Assembly: GCF_020906515.1 (NCBI RefSeq)
Contig: NC_085849.1
Location: 4,030,001 to 4,094,000, forward strand
Direction: 5' to 3'
Origin: Vanrija pseudolonga
Lineage: Eukaryota; Basidiomycota; Tremellomycetes; Trichosporonales; Trichosporonaceae
Length of the DNA: 64,000 nt
Shown one piece after another: positions 54,431-64,000 of this stretch. The notes under the pieces are model-generated. The model did no database searches, was not told where the DNA came from, and was given only the letters and a program-made list of their open reading frames with translations. Each line of letters opens with the position of its first letter. The stretch's first letter is position 1. The position numbers and the translations under genes are program-made.

Positions 54431-55938
54431 ATGGCACGCCGTCATCCCCGCCTCAAGGGACGTCATGCTCCACCTGCGGTCAATAAGGCCAAGCTCAAGG
54501 CCGCTGAGACTCCTCCCCCACCCAAGGTGAGCCCACGACGCCTTCTCCCGCGTTTGCAAGCCCACTGACGATACAGCCCGACTTGACGGCCGCGGCCCGC
54601 CTCGTCGCCATCCCGCATATCCTCGAGGCGATCGTCGCCAACGCCGACCGTAAGACCCAAGTCGCCATGCTGCGCGTCAACCGCGAGCTCTTCCAGCTGG
54701 CCGGACGCGCGGTCTACCGCTGTCTCATGATTGACCAGAACACGATCGGCCAGGGCAAGGGCGACAACCGCTTCCTCGGTATCATGTACGGCGCGCTCGT
54801 TGGCGGCCACTTCTTCGGCCGCCTTCCCCCAGACTGTGTCACATTCACCACCGACTTCCTCGGGAGCCTTGACGACGACCTGCTCGCGGGCCTCGACCAC
54901 ATCGACGAAATGGGTCTCGGGATCGGTTCGGACTCTATCGCGATGAACATGGTCTTCGGTACCCGGCTCTTGAACAAGAGCCGCACTAGGTTCTACAACC
55001 CCGAGACCAACTTCAAGCGCCAGTTGCTCGCCTTCACCGAAGTGCTCACCGTCAGCACGCACCACTCGTGCTCGTGCGCCATCTTTGACGGACAGTGGGC
55101 CAAACTCTTCCCCAACGTCAAGACCCTGCGCATTTCCCCCCTCAAGTCCGTTCACAACGCCTTCGGCCTCGTTCCGATGTGCTCGCCTGGCATGAATCCG
55201 TGCGGCACGGGTGACCGTCCGTGCTCGTTGCTCACGGAGCTGAACCCGCGCAAGATCGTGTTCCGCAACGTCGACGGGTACGGCCTCCCCCTCCCAGACG
55301 ACTTCATCTGGGATATCTCTCCCGATGTCGAGGTGGTGGTCTTCCTTCCTACCGACACCCGCGAGTACGGCGGCCCCCATCGCCTGTGGCTGTCCCTCTC
55401 TGCGCAGTTCCCCCGCGTGGCAGAGGTGAAGATCGTTATCCTCGGCAACTACGACGGGGTGAGTGCGATACGCGACCCTTCGGTGAAGCCCGACTTCCTC
55501 ATGGGTTCCATCGGGGCAATTGCTCTCAACCTGATCTTTGGAGACGCCGCCCTCGATATGCTGGCCCAGATGGAGGCGGGAGCCGCCCTCGTGAAGACAT
55601 ACCGGAAGTATCGCACCGACCACCCCGACCGCATCAAGTCGCGCAAGTGCATCGTCTACGGACTCGAGACCCTCAACTGTGATCTCGAGGGGAGTCTCCA
55701 GGTCCAAAGCTTCAAGCAGTTGTTCCCATCTCAAGCTGTCACGCCTGGCAGTGCTGTCGACCTCATCAAGAGGGAGGTCATGACCCAAGTCCTGGCCCTC
55801 AACGACGCCAAACCCTTCCTCCGTTCCTTCTTCATCCCCATGTGGCACAAGACCAACCCCAACTTTGTGTTCTCGACCCTTGCACAGTACAAGGAGGACG
55901 TGGCATCGAGGTCGGCGGAGATCAATCCGAGTGACTAG
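54431..55938 (+). CDS. F-box-like family A, intact copy 1
   Basis: Two exons (54431-54526, 54577-55938), 485 residues. A basic first exon (MARRHPRLKGRHAPPAVNK) is followed by an F-box-like segment right after the intron: AAARLVAIPHILEAIVANAD, then RKTQVAMLRVNRELFQLAGRAVYR. The core has NFKRQLLAFTEVLTVSTHHSC, SCAIFDGQWAKLFPNVKTLR, CSPGMNPC...PCSLLTELNPRKIVFRNVDG and DVEVVVFLPTDTREY. The C-terminal third has RKCIVYGLETLN, AVDLIKREVMTQ and FSTLAQYKEDVASRSAEINPSD. The Cys/His pattern (HHSCSC, CSPGMNPC) could bind metal. Function unknown; an SCF adaptor role is inferred only from the N-terminus. Confidence 0.78.
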
Positions 55939-56290
55939 GCGGCGGCGGCGGCCTCGCCTGCAGTTGCTGTGGGACCAAACCCACCCTCTTGTTTGTAGTC
56001 CTGGTAGGAGCGCTTCGCTATTCCGCCAAGTACACACGTATGAATGCCCCGTCGTGGGCCTCGGCTTCTGCATCTGAAGGAGGAACCCTGGTTGTCAGTG
56101 GCGCCTCTCGCCGAGGGCGAGGGGCGCACCAAGACAGCCAGCACCTCCACGGAGCTGTGCAATGATCGTCCCCTCAAACGTGCCCCCAACGCTCTCACAA
56201 CCAGTCACTCAACTCCTTCTCTCTTCCTTGCACTGTCTCGCTGCCCTCCCTCTCCAACTCACCTCCTGTCACAGGACAGACGCACCCACG
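55939..56290. other. Intergenic region within the F-box-like cluster
   Basis: 352 bases; leader of the next (broken) copy. No other gene. Confidence 0.5.
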
Positions 56291-57609
56291 ATGTCGCGCC
56301 GTCATCCTCCCCCAAAGCCCGCGCTCCCTGCCCTCGACCAAAATGGAGACCAAGACCACAAACACCCCTGCCCCCATCGAAAAGGCGAGCACTGTCAGCA
56401 GTGTCTGTCAACCCCTGTCCGACGGTTGAAGACGAAGTCCAACCATGCAGCCGTGGACCGCCTGGTCACTATTCCCCGCATTCTTGAGGCGCTAGTTGCC
56501 CACGCCGACCGAAACACCCGGGTCGCTCTGCTCCGAGTCAACCGCGAGCTGCTCCACCGTGCCAGCCCACAGCGTACAGGTACCCCACCAACGACCAAGA
56601 CACCAGCAACCGACTCCTCGGCGTCATGTCCGGCGCGATGATCGGCTTCCGTTTCAAGCGCCTCTCCCACCCGACTGTCTTACCTCCTCAGAGCATGCCA
56701 GCCTCGGGCGCCTCGAGGACCTCGAGGGACTCGAGGGACGCGGAACGGAACGCCTCACACTGGATCTGGTCTTTGCGAGCCGAGATGCCGAGTTCAAGCG
56801 CTCGTCGAACAACTTCAAGCGCGAGCTGCTGGCCTACACCGAGGTGTTCACCATCGACATGCATCACTCATGCTCTTGTGCCGTCTTTGCCGACGTCTGG
56901 GCAGAGCTGTTTCCCAACCTCATAGTCCTCCGCATAGCACCTATCATCTCCGATCGTGCCGACAACTGGTGCGTCGCACCCATGTGCTCACCGGGCATGA
57001 ATGCATGCCCATCTGGCGACGAGTCGTGCGCCTTCCTCACCAAGTTGAAGCCAAGTAAGATCGTATGGGCATGGACTGCCGGTTCCGACAACTTCCAATG
57101 GAACTTGGTACCCGATGTCGAGGTCTTCCTCTTCCTCTGTGCGTCATTCCTCGCGCTCGGCTCCCCCCAGCGTCTGTGGTTGGGCAGCCTCCTTACCCAC
57201 TGGCCCAGGATGCCGGCAATCAAGATTGTCTTCCTGGGTAGCTTTGAGGGCAGCAGCCACGTGGGCGTTGTGACAGTGCTCCCCGACAACATCAGGGCGT
57301 CGGTGACCGCCGCCGGACTCAACAAGCTCACCTCAAGGATTTCAAGGCCCTTGCCAAGCAGGGCTTGGCCAAGCTCGTGACAACCTACAAGCATTACAAG
57401 GGACGAAAGGTTACTGTTACGGTCTCGAGACCCTCAAATTTGAGCTCAAGGACAATCCTCTAGGTCTGTTCCCCTCCCTGTCCATCTCGCTCCACAGCAT
57501 TCACGAGATCGTCATGAATGAGATTAAGACAGAAATCCTCGCCAGTTGCACAGCTGTCCCGCGGCTCGCCTCCGCCCTCGTTCGCGTATGGGACAAGAAC
57601 AGGACATAG
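56291..57609 (+). pseudogene. Broken family-A F-box-like copy
   Basis: Begins MSRRHPPPKPALPALD, like the intact copy upstream. The F-box-like part VDRLVTIPRILEALVAHADRN and ALLRVNRELLHR is in one frame. A second frame carries NFKRELLAYTEVFTIDMHHSC, SCAVFADVWAELFPN, CSPGMNACPSG and FLTKLKPSKIVW. The last conserved part (YGLETLKFELKDN, IHEIVMNEIKTEIL) is in another. At least three frame changes and loss of the usual FRTLAxY-EIN end (it stops at VWDKNRT) show it is not functional. The N-terminal intron seen in the sister gene is not evident here. Confidence 0.8.
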
Positions 57610-58046
57610 AACTACACATTCGCTCCCCTCGATGACTCCATGGACGATGTGAGGTCACGTACCGCGGACGTAACCTCGTGGGATGAGACGCGAAAAGCAA
57701 TCCTGCGGGCGACAAAGCAATCCCAAACCACACAAGTTTAAATACGAAAGGAATGCTCAAACACACGGTTGTAAACACAAACAGAACGGCTAATAGTAGT
57801 CGGCCATACGATGCAAGTTTGTACATATCAATGGCGCCCGACGGATCTCGTTGCAGGCACATTCTGGCAGACTGGGAAGGTTTCACACTGGAACCATACA
57901 TGACGGATGGGCGTGAGCCTGACCATGGGACGCGTATTGATTCACGGATACGCGCCGCACCAACGTATGCGACATGCTCGGGGAATAGTTCCAACAACGC
58001 GAGATATCGGCGCTCGAAAGCCCTTCCACGGCCTCCCCGCCGCAGT
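57610..58046. other. Region beyond the broken 3' end of the next minus-strand copy
   Basis: Minus-strand sequence here (YLALLELFPEHVAYVG) weakly recalls the family-A FxxLFP segment, so it may be decayed 3' coding sequence of the 58047-59258 copy. No intact gene. Confidence 0.4.
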
Positions 58047-59258
58047 TCACCTCCCGCACAACTCGACCCCCAGTCCCGCCCGACGATAAATTGCTTCAGG
58101 GTCGTCGAAGCCTAGTGCCAAGGAGTTGAGGGCACCGATGACCTCATCCGCCCCAACGAGCCGGTTGCCGGCCGGTTGTCGCTGACCCACGTTATCTGCC
58201 TGCCCCTCATGCTGGCCCATGAACACAACCTTGACTTCTGCAATAGAAGGGAAGTGGGCAGTGAGGCATAGGAACAGGCGAATGGGATTCGAGAACTCTC
58301 CATCATTGACCTGGAGGAAAATGACCACTTCCACATCCTTGACATCCCAGAGGAAGTCGTTTGGGAAGCAGAACCCTCGGTCATCGACATTGCGTAGAAC
58401 GATCTTGTGGGGCTTTAATTTGGTAAGGAGAGGACACGGGGTGATGTCAGCCTTGGGGCAGGCTATGCGGCGTTGGCAGCACAGCTCAGGCAGTGGGGTG
58501 GAGTGATTCGTCGGTGCCACTCGAAGAATCTTGATGTTTGGGAACAGGTCGCCGAGGTACTCGGCAAAAATGGCGCACGAGCATGAGTGGTGGGTGCCGA
58601 TTGTGAGGGTCTCGGTGTATTCGAGAAGGGGGCGCTTGAAGTTGGTGCGGTAGGGCTCGAAATGGCTGTCCTTGGTACCGAAGGTGACATCGAATCCCAG
58701 GCGCTCTGCTTCTTTGAAAGGAAGGTCCCCCAAACCCTTGGGACAATGAATCGGCTGGCCATCAAACATGCCGTTGATTAACCTGCAGCAATCGACATAG
58801 TGCGAAGGCACATTCCCTTGGAACGGGGCGCCGACCATGATGCCCTTCAACATGCCAAAGAAACGGCCTGTGTCCTCGCCGATAGAGAGGTGACGGTAGA
58901 TGTAGGGGGCAGCAAGGCGGTGCAGCTCTTTGCGGGTACGGAGGAGCGTCACCCTGGTGTTATGGTCGGTGTAGCTGACAATGGCCTCGAGGATGTGTGG
59001 GATGTTGTAGGCATGCCTCTCTGGCGTGAGCGGGGTAGTGGGGTCCTCAGCTTCGATCTGAGGTCGCGTCAGCGGTTTCTACGCCGGCCGGCCGGAACAA
59101 CGGCGTGTGCGTACCGGAGCCCGGACCGCTGTCATAGTGTCGCTGACCGTGTTCGTTGTCTCGACATCAGGCGGAAGGGAGCTAGGGACGATTGGGCGAC
59201 GGCGACGAACTGGGCGGGGCAGAGGCTGGGGTAGGGGTAAGGTAAAGCGTGATGGCAT
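58047..59258 (-). CDS. Family-A F-box-like copy, truncated at its C-terminus
   Basis: Two exons: about 59117-59258 (MPSRFTLPLPQPLPRP...TMTAVRAP, GTACGC donor) and 58047-59060. The second exon has AYNIPHILEAIVSYTDHNTRVTLLRTRKELHRLAAPYIYR, NFKRPLLEYTETLTIGTHHSC, SCAIFAEYLGDLFPNIKILRV, CPLLTKLKPHKIVLRNVDDRG and DVEVVIFLQVNDGEF. It then stops at GLGVELCGR, before the conserved YGLE, IKxE and EINxxD segments, giving about 385 residues against about 485 for intact copies. It may be a shortened but expressed gene or a pseudogene with a premature end; the first 330 residues are undamaged. Confidence 0.6.
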
Positions 59259-59695
59259 GGTGTTAGAGTGAGTGAGGGAGAGAATGGAGAGTTTTTGTGA
59301 GGAGAAAGGAGAGTTTGACCGTGCAAAGAGATAAGTGTCGGGCGATGGTTAAATAATGATGGCGCTGCCGGTGTAAGCGGGCTGCCTGGACAGTGGCGGT
59401 GCAGTACTTGTGATGATAGCAAAAGAGCGTGCCCAGGGTCTTTGTGTCGAGGGATTGAAGTATTGGCACACACAACAATGGGATGGATGCACCATAGATG
59501 AACTGTGACCACAAGTGGCGGCAAGAGCGGTGCCATTTTACGCCTTTGTTTGTGTTTTTCCTGGCAGAAACACAACATTGATGAGTATACATGCACACAA
59601 TACGAGAGTGCATCCGAGGACGGGGTGTAAGGTGCCCTCCAGTGCTACAATGCACAATGTATGACGAGGCAGAGCTGCATGAGTCCATGCGTCAT
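59259..59695. other. Intergenic region within the F-box-like cluster
   Basis: 437 bases between the start of the truncated minus-strand copy and the stop of the next. TTAAATAATG at about 59350 may be its AT-rich core promoter. Confidence 0.45.
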
Positions 59696-61140
59696 CTAGT
59701 CACTGGCATTGATCTCTCCAGCCCTGGCCGCTTCATCGTTCATGTAGTCCGCGATCGAGCGAAATGTGATATTGTTTCCCGTCGCCTTGTTCCAAGCGGC
59801 CGTATCGAATGGAAGCTCCGGACCAGGGTGGCTGAGGATCATCTGGCTCTTGACTTCCTTCTTGATAACCTCAACGACCAGCTTGCGGCTTGGCTCCTGC
59901 GCAGGATCCGCAGGCGGGAACAGCCACAAGTACCGGCGGATTACGAAGCTCTGGCCGAGAATGTACTTGATCTTGCCGATACCGTAGACGGTGCAGCGGC
60001 GAGTCGGTGTCGGGCGCGTTGCGCGGAGGTGATCGTACGTCGCTCTCATCTTGCCATACTCCTCAGTCCTGCTCAGGAGATTGATGCCTTGCGGCTCGCG
60101 GACGCGCTGGAACGTCGCGGCGGAAAGCGCACCGACAATGAAGTCCGGGCAGACGCCGACGGGGTTCAGCTCGCGGCGGAACATCTCCTCCTCGCCGATA
60201 ACGCCCTCGTGCTCGCCGATCAGGACAATCTTGAGGTCGGGGACGCTCCAGAAGTGGGTCATGATGGACCGGAAGTAGCGGTTGATCTGGTAGTGCTCCT
60301 TGTCATCGATCGGGAGAAAGTACACGACGCTCTTGACGCCAGGCACGTCCCACACGTAGCCGTCTGGAACGGGGAACGCCGAGCCGTCCATGTTGCGCAG
60401 GACGATCTTTCTCGGGCGCAGCTTGGTGAGGAGGGAGCACGGGGTGAGGCTCGAGGCGCACGCGTTGTGGCCGGGGTGGCACGTCGGCATAAGGTCGAAG
60501 GGCGTGAACGCCACGCTGCGGCCCATGGCATCGCTCGACTTGCGCGGGGCGACGCGCAGCACCTCAACATTGGGGAAGAGGTCGGCCCACTGCTCGGCGA
60601 AGATGTCGCACGAGCACGAGTGGTGGGTGCCGATGGTCAGAACCTTGGTGTACGACAGGAGCGCGCGCTTAAAGTTGCGCTTGATCGGGTTGAAGGCAAA
60701 GTCCTTGGAGCCGAAGATGACCTCCATCGCGATGGCGTGGACGATCGGCGTGCTGTGCGGGATGTTGTCGTCGAGGGCGAAGAACTTGCCGAGGTGCCTA
60801 CCAAGGCCGGGGGTGAGGAACTCGATGGTGAACGTCGCACAGTCGACAGGGGTAGGCCCATAAGCCGACGAGCCGATCAGGGCCCCGCGCATGACGCGGC
60901 GGATGAGGTTGTCCTTGCCTTGGGAGAGAGTGAGGCAGCGGTACAGCTCGCGTCCGGCGGCATGGTGGAACACCTCGCACACGCGGAGTAGGATGACCTG
61001 GGTGTTGCGCGTCTCTGAGGCGGTAATGGACTCGACGAGGTGCGGGATGGCCAGCAGGCGCTCGGCCGCCGTGTTCTGGGACGTTAGCGCGCAGCGGGGG
61101 GCGTGGAGGGACAGAGAGTACTCACGTCGTGCTGGGTCAT
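59696..61140 (-). CDS. F-box-like family A, intact copy 2
   Basis: Two exons: a 15-base exon MTQHD (61126-61140) and 59696-61079, about 466 residues. The intron (GTGAGTACTC to CTAACGTCCCAG) lies in the same place as in the other copies, just before the F-box-like segment NTAAERLLAIPHLVESITAS. Core: RNFKRALLSYTKVLTIGTHH, SCSCDIFAEQWADLFPNVEV, CHPGHNACA, CSLLTKLRPRKIVLRNMDG, VVYFLPIDDKEHY. End: RRCTVYGIGKIKY, VVEVIKKEVKSQ, FRSIADYMNDEAARAGEINASD. The frame is also open through the intron to an ATG at 61390, so an unspliced longer form is possible, but codon bias there is poor. Confidence 0.75.
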
Positions 61141-61634
61141 GGGGTATGTGAGGCAGTTGTATCTCCTGAAGAGAAAGTCGGTGGAAGAGGGGAGAGTGAG
61201 TGAGTGAGTGACTGTGCAAAGAAGAATCGAGTGAGCAGCGACGAAAGTGGAAAAGTGCGACTTGGGCGTTGACTGGATTGCGGATTGTGCGTGTGCATGG
61301 ATGGATGTTGCGCCCCAGTCCGCGCCACTTCTGCGCCCTCGATTCATGGCGGTGGATTTGCTCGCCATGGCGCCGCCAACCAACCCTCAAAAAGAGTGCC
61401 GCTGCTTCGTTGACATGGAAGGAGGGGCGATTACGGCCTCAGCTGCAGACTGGATGCATCGGAGAATCAATGTCCAGTCTCAAGGGCCCTTGCCAGTGTC
61501 CACTTGCGTTCTCACACACAGTCTAACAGATGCATTACACGCGGGGTCGTAAGGCTCCCGCCTAGTGGTTGAGGTGGTTGGTGCACAGGACGAAAAAGTT
61601 GTGCATGTGCGTTGAGTGAGCCATGTTCGGGGGC
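61141..61634. other. Intergenic region within the F-box-like cluster
   Basis: 494 bases; C/T-rich leader on the minus strand next to 61141. No other gene. Confidence 0.5.
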
Positions 61635-63167
61635 CTAGTCCTCGGCGTTGATCTCCGCGAAGCGCGACGCCGAGTCCACCTTGTACTCGGCGAGGGTGCG
61701 GAAGACAAAACTGTCGCCACCTTGCGCCCACGCCTCCATGTCGAAAGGTAGATGGGGGTAGGTGGCTTTCATGAACAGAGACTGGCTCGGTGCTTCTTGC
61801 TTGATGATGTGGACGATCTTCTTGCGATCGAGAACTTGCCCAGGAAAGATTTCGTTGTAGAGGGAAAGCTGGTGGCTCTGCTCCACGGTGAACGTCAGAG
61901 TGCCGACGCCGTACACTGTGCACTTGCGTGACACTTGGTTGCTCTTTTGGAATGTAGTACGGTACTCGCGGAGAAAGTTGGGGTCGTGCCCGATGCCCAG
62001 CGGCACCTTCTGCTGCTGATTCATGAGGACCGCATTCAATAGGCTCATAACAAGGTCCGGGTTGACACTCTCCCGTGTGACAGCACTGCGTGCCATAACC
62101 TCTGTGGCTCCCAGCGCCCCTTCATGCTTGTCGTAGAAGACGATTTTGATCTCCTTCGCCTCGCTCAAGTGCTTGAGTAAGTTTTGCAGGAGTCCGAAAG
62201 GGTTGTGGTACTCGCGATTGTCGACAGGGAGGAAGCATACGACTGCTTCAAGATCGGGGATGTTCCACCTTGGGCTGTCGAGGCCCACGAAACCATCGCC
62301 ATCGACGTTGCGAAAGACGATCTTGCGCGGCCTGACGCCGGTCAGGAGAGGACACGGCCTGGACCCGTCACATGTCTGCTGTAGGACGAAAGGAATATCC
62401 GATTTTCTTGGTGAAACGCGCAGCGTCTTGAGCTTTGGAAAGAGAGTGGCCCAGTGGTCGGTGAATAAACCACAGAAACACTTATGGTGGGTGCCCAATG
62501 TAAGGACCTCGGTGTTTGCCAGCAACGACCGCTTGAAGTTGGTGGGGTATGGCTTGAGAGTATGCCAGTTTCGCGTGCCGACGGGAACGTCACCGGCAAT
62601 GTTCTTGGATGTATCGTTGGCGATTTTGGCTGTGGCGCGAAGCCTAGACGTGTATGTCTCGTCGAACGAGGTCAGGACGTTCATCATCATACTGTCGAGT
62701 GCACTGTCGGCGCAGCACCCGTCCGTCGTCGGGTGGGAGCCTGTCCCGATAAGCGCTCCACCCAGGATGCCAATGAATCCGAAGACTGGGTTTGCCAGGC
62801 TGATGTCGAGCTTGATCACGCGGTAAAGTTGCTTCCCCGCCATACGGTGCAGCTCGCCGCACGCGGTCAGGAGCGTCACTTGAGTTGAGCGAGACGAGAA
62901 GCCGACGATGGCCTCGAGGATGTGGGGGATGGCCACGATGCGGTCGATGGCCGACTCGGACTGCGAGGGGCGTGACTGGGCCGTCAGCGTCTGACGGAGG
63001 AAGGCGGCAAAGGCCGGCGTGCGCGTGGGGCTGCTCACTTGGATGGGGGCAAACAGCGGCTGGCTGACGGCATACCGAGCAAGCTGTGTCGGATGGCGGT
63101 GGAGCAGGCGAGAGGAATAGGCGAATGCCCGCGGGCCGCCGAGTGATGAGCTTTGGTTGTCTGGCAT
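61635..63167 (-). CDS. F-box-like family A, intact copy 3
   Basis: Open from MPDNQSSSLGG to EINAED. An intron of 63 bases (GTGAGCAGCC to CTGACGGCCCAG, at about 63001) lies where the other copies are split. It has no stop and a length divisible by three, so the spliced product is 489 residues and the unspliced one 510. Features: IDRIVAIPHILEAIVGFSSR, TQVTLLTACGELHRMAGKQL, NFKRSLLANTEVLTLGTHHK then CFCGLFTDHWATLFPKL (HHKCFC in place of HHSCSC), CPLLTGVRPRKIVFRNVDG, AVVCFLPVDNREY, RKCTVYGVGTLTF, VHIIKQEAPSQ, FRTLAEYKVDSASRFAEINAED. Confidence 0.75.
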   Translation of the reverse strand: MPDNQSSSLGGPRAFAYSSRLLHRHPTQLARYAVSQPLFAPIQVSSPTRTPAFAAFLRQTLTAQSRPSQSESAIDRIVAIPHILEAIVGFSSRSTQVTLLTACGELHRMAGKQLYRVIKLDISLANPVFGFIGILGGALIGTGSHPTTDGCCADSALDSMMMNVLTSFDETYTSRLRATAKIANDTSKNIAGDVPVGTRNWHTLKPYPTNFKRSLLANTEVLTLGTHHKCFCGLFTDHWATLFPKLKTLRVSPRKSDIPFVLQQTCDGSRPCPLLTGVRPRKIVFRNVDGDGFVGLDSPRWNIPDLEAVVCFLPVDNREYHNPFGLLQNLLKHLSEAKEIKIVFYDKHEGALGATEVMARSAVTRESVNPDLVMSLLNAVLMNQQQKVPLGIGHDPNFLREYRTTFQKSNQVSRKCTVYGVGTLTFTVEQSHQLSLYNEIFPGQVLDRKKIVHIIKQEAPSQSLFMKATYPHLPFDMEAWAQGGDSFVFRTLAEYKVDSASRFAEINAED

Positions 63168-63451
63168 TGGTCGTGATGAGTGGTGGTGAGGTGGTGAGGT
63201 GGTGAGGTGATGAATGGTTGAGTGAGAGAAAGAAAGTGGGAGGATGTTGAGTGACGCCGTTGCGGGATGCGCCCCCCCGGTTTCCATGTCGCCCAGCGGT
63301 CTGTGCGTGGGGCGCAGTGGCGCACGCGACTCGCCTCGTGCGAGGAGTGACAGACAGGCGTCCGTGCCCCCAGGTGAGGTGCTCCACCATGAGAGCACAT
63401 GCAACGCGGTCGTTTGGGAACGGCGGCCCCTCTCATCTTTTCGCCCGCAGT
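63168..63451. other. Intergenic spacer within the F-box-like cluster
   Basis: 284 bases. Near 63180 a short GGTGGTGAG-type tandem repeat (GTGGTGAGGTGGTGAGGTGG) lies in the leader of the minus-strand copy 3. Confidence 0.55.
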
Positions 63452-63856
63452 CTAGTCCTCGGCATTGATGTCTGCGCTGCACGCCGACTTGTCCCTCTTG
63501 TAGTCAGCGAGGGTTCGGAACACGGCGTTGTCGTTCCCTCGCCGCCAAGACTCAATGTCGAAGGGGGAAGTCGGGGGAGCCGGCCGTAAAGCGGAAGAGG
63601 GATTGACTTGGGGCTTCCTTCTTGATGATGCTAGTGACCTTTTTGCGGTCGTAGAACTGCCCCGACGATGGCGTCGAGGATATGCGGGCTGCCAATGAGG
63701 ACGTCAATGGCGGACACTGGGTGGGTCGAGTGCGCCTGGCAGATCAGCATATGGGGGTCCTTTGGTAAGGCGGGCTTGACTCACCTGAATGGAAGTGATA
63801 ACTGACTGGCTGGCGCCATAGCCATCAGTCTCGGTCAGGACATACTCTGGGGTCAT
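63452..63856 (-). pseudogene. Family-A F-box-like copy with its middle deleted
   Basis: The minus strand starts MTPEYVLTETDGYGASQSV, has a normal intron (GTGAGTCAAG to GACCCACCCAG), and then the F-box-like opening VSAIDVLIGSPHILDAIVG. Straight after that it continues with the C-terminal segment FYDRKKVTSIIKKEAPSQSLF, then FDIESWRRG, FRTLADYKRDKSACSADINAED. About 350-400 residues present in sister copies are missing, the two pieces are in different frames, and a further frame change follows near 63560. The C-terminal part is most like the neighbouring copy 3 (EAPSQSLF shared). Confidence 0.8.
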
Positions 63857-64000
63857 TGATACTCCTTCAGTCGAGTCAGAGAGAGAGTGGGAGAAGTCAA
63901 AGTGAATGTGGACAAGAGTGCCCCAGTTCCTTGTGGATGGAAGTGGCCTGTGAGCTGGGTGGCGCTGGGGCTCTCGAGCGACGACACCCATAGATGCCAT

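Noticed and set aside
54463-56073. 536-codon antisense ORF
   Set aside because: Shadow of intact F-box-like copy 1, which shows the family motifs on the plus strand.
59591-60991. 466-codon plus-strand ORF
   Set aside because: Shadow of intact F-box-like copy 2 on the minus strand.
1-64000. Mobile elements, retroelements or virus-derived elements
   Set aside because: Scanned for reverse transcriptase, integrase, transposase and capsid-like motifs and for terminal repeats; none was recognised.

Overview
The window looks like nuclear DNA from a basidiomycete yeast, most likely order Trichosporonales (Tremellomycetes). It is GC-rich, with densely packed genes on both strands. Introns are short (mostly 32-60 nt), with GTGAGT-like donors and a CTGAC/CTAAC branch site just before a C-rich acceptor. 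The allantoicase / double ureidoglycolate lyase fusion (DAL2,3,3) and a CPL1-like secreted protein also point to relatives of Cryptococcus. I recognised no rRNA, tRNA, CRISPR array, retroelement, DNA transposon or virus-derived element.

Conserved genes. 1.2-4.7 kb: a CDP-alcohol phosphotransferase (EPT1/CPT1) and an L1-domain ribosome-biogenesis protein. 11.5-13.4 kb: a MUP1-type amino-acid permease. 17.5-19.4 kb: an MFS transporter. 19.7-22.2 kb: two divergent Kre9/Knh1-like secreted cell-surface proteins. 23.4-26.0 kb: the purine-catabolism fusion. 26.1-28.9 kb: GPI3/PIG-A and a lysophosphatidate acyltransferase, head to tail. 29.7-32.4 kb: the V-ATPase a subunit. 40.6-45.5 kb: an omega-like glutathione transferase, a GNAT acetyltransferase and a sugar porter. 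50.9-53.3 kb: a LYC1-type acetyltransferase and a CPL1-like protein.

Fast-evolving parts. (1) 4.8-11.4 kb holds five same-strand orphan genes in tandem. The first three share an amplified promoter block of about 260 bp, several share a 3' element, and a leader intron is kept at the 5' end of all five. Their proteins fall into at least two paralogous pairs plus one repeat-rich protein. (2) 53.6-63.9 kb is a birth-and-death cluster of an F-box-like family with an HHSCSC-type Cys/His motif and a conserved C-terminal E-[IL]-N-x-[SE]-D end. It has three apparently whole copies, one copy truncated at its 3' end and three clear relics. (3) A second F-box-like pair, with shared intron positions, lies in opposite orientations at 38.4-40.2 and 48.9-50.2 kb. 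(4) Single orphans are a Cys-rich gene at 14.7-17.0 kb with one frame break, two Pro/Ser-rich proteins at 32.5-35.9 kb, and an eight-exon gene at 36.4-37.8 kb whose internal exons are nearly all symmetric.

The conserved genes cover membrane lipid and GPI-anchor synthesis, wall surface, vacuolar acidification, nutrient uptake and nitrogen salvage. They show no single pathway cluster. The orphan arrays sit between them as local expansions.
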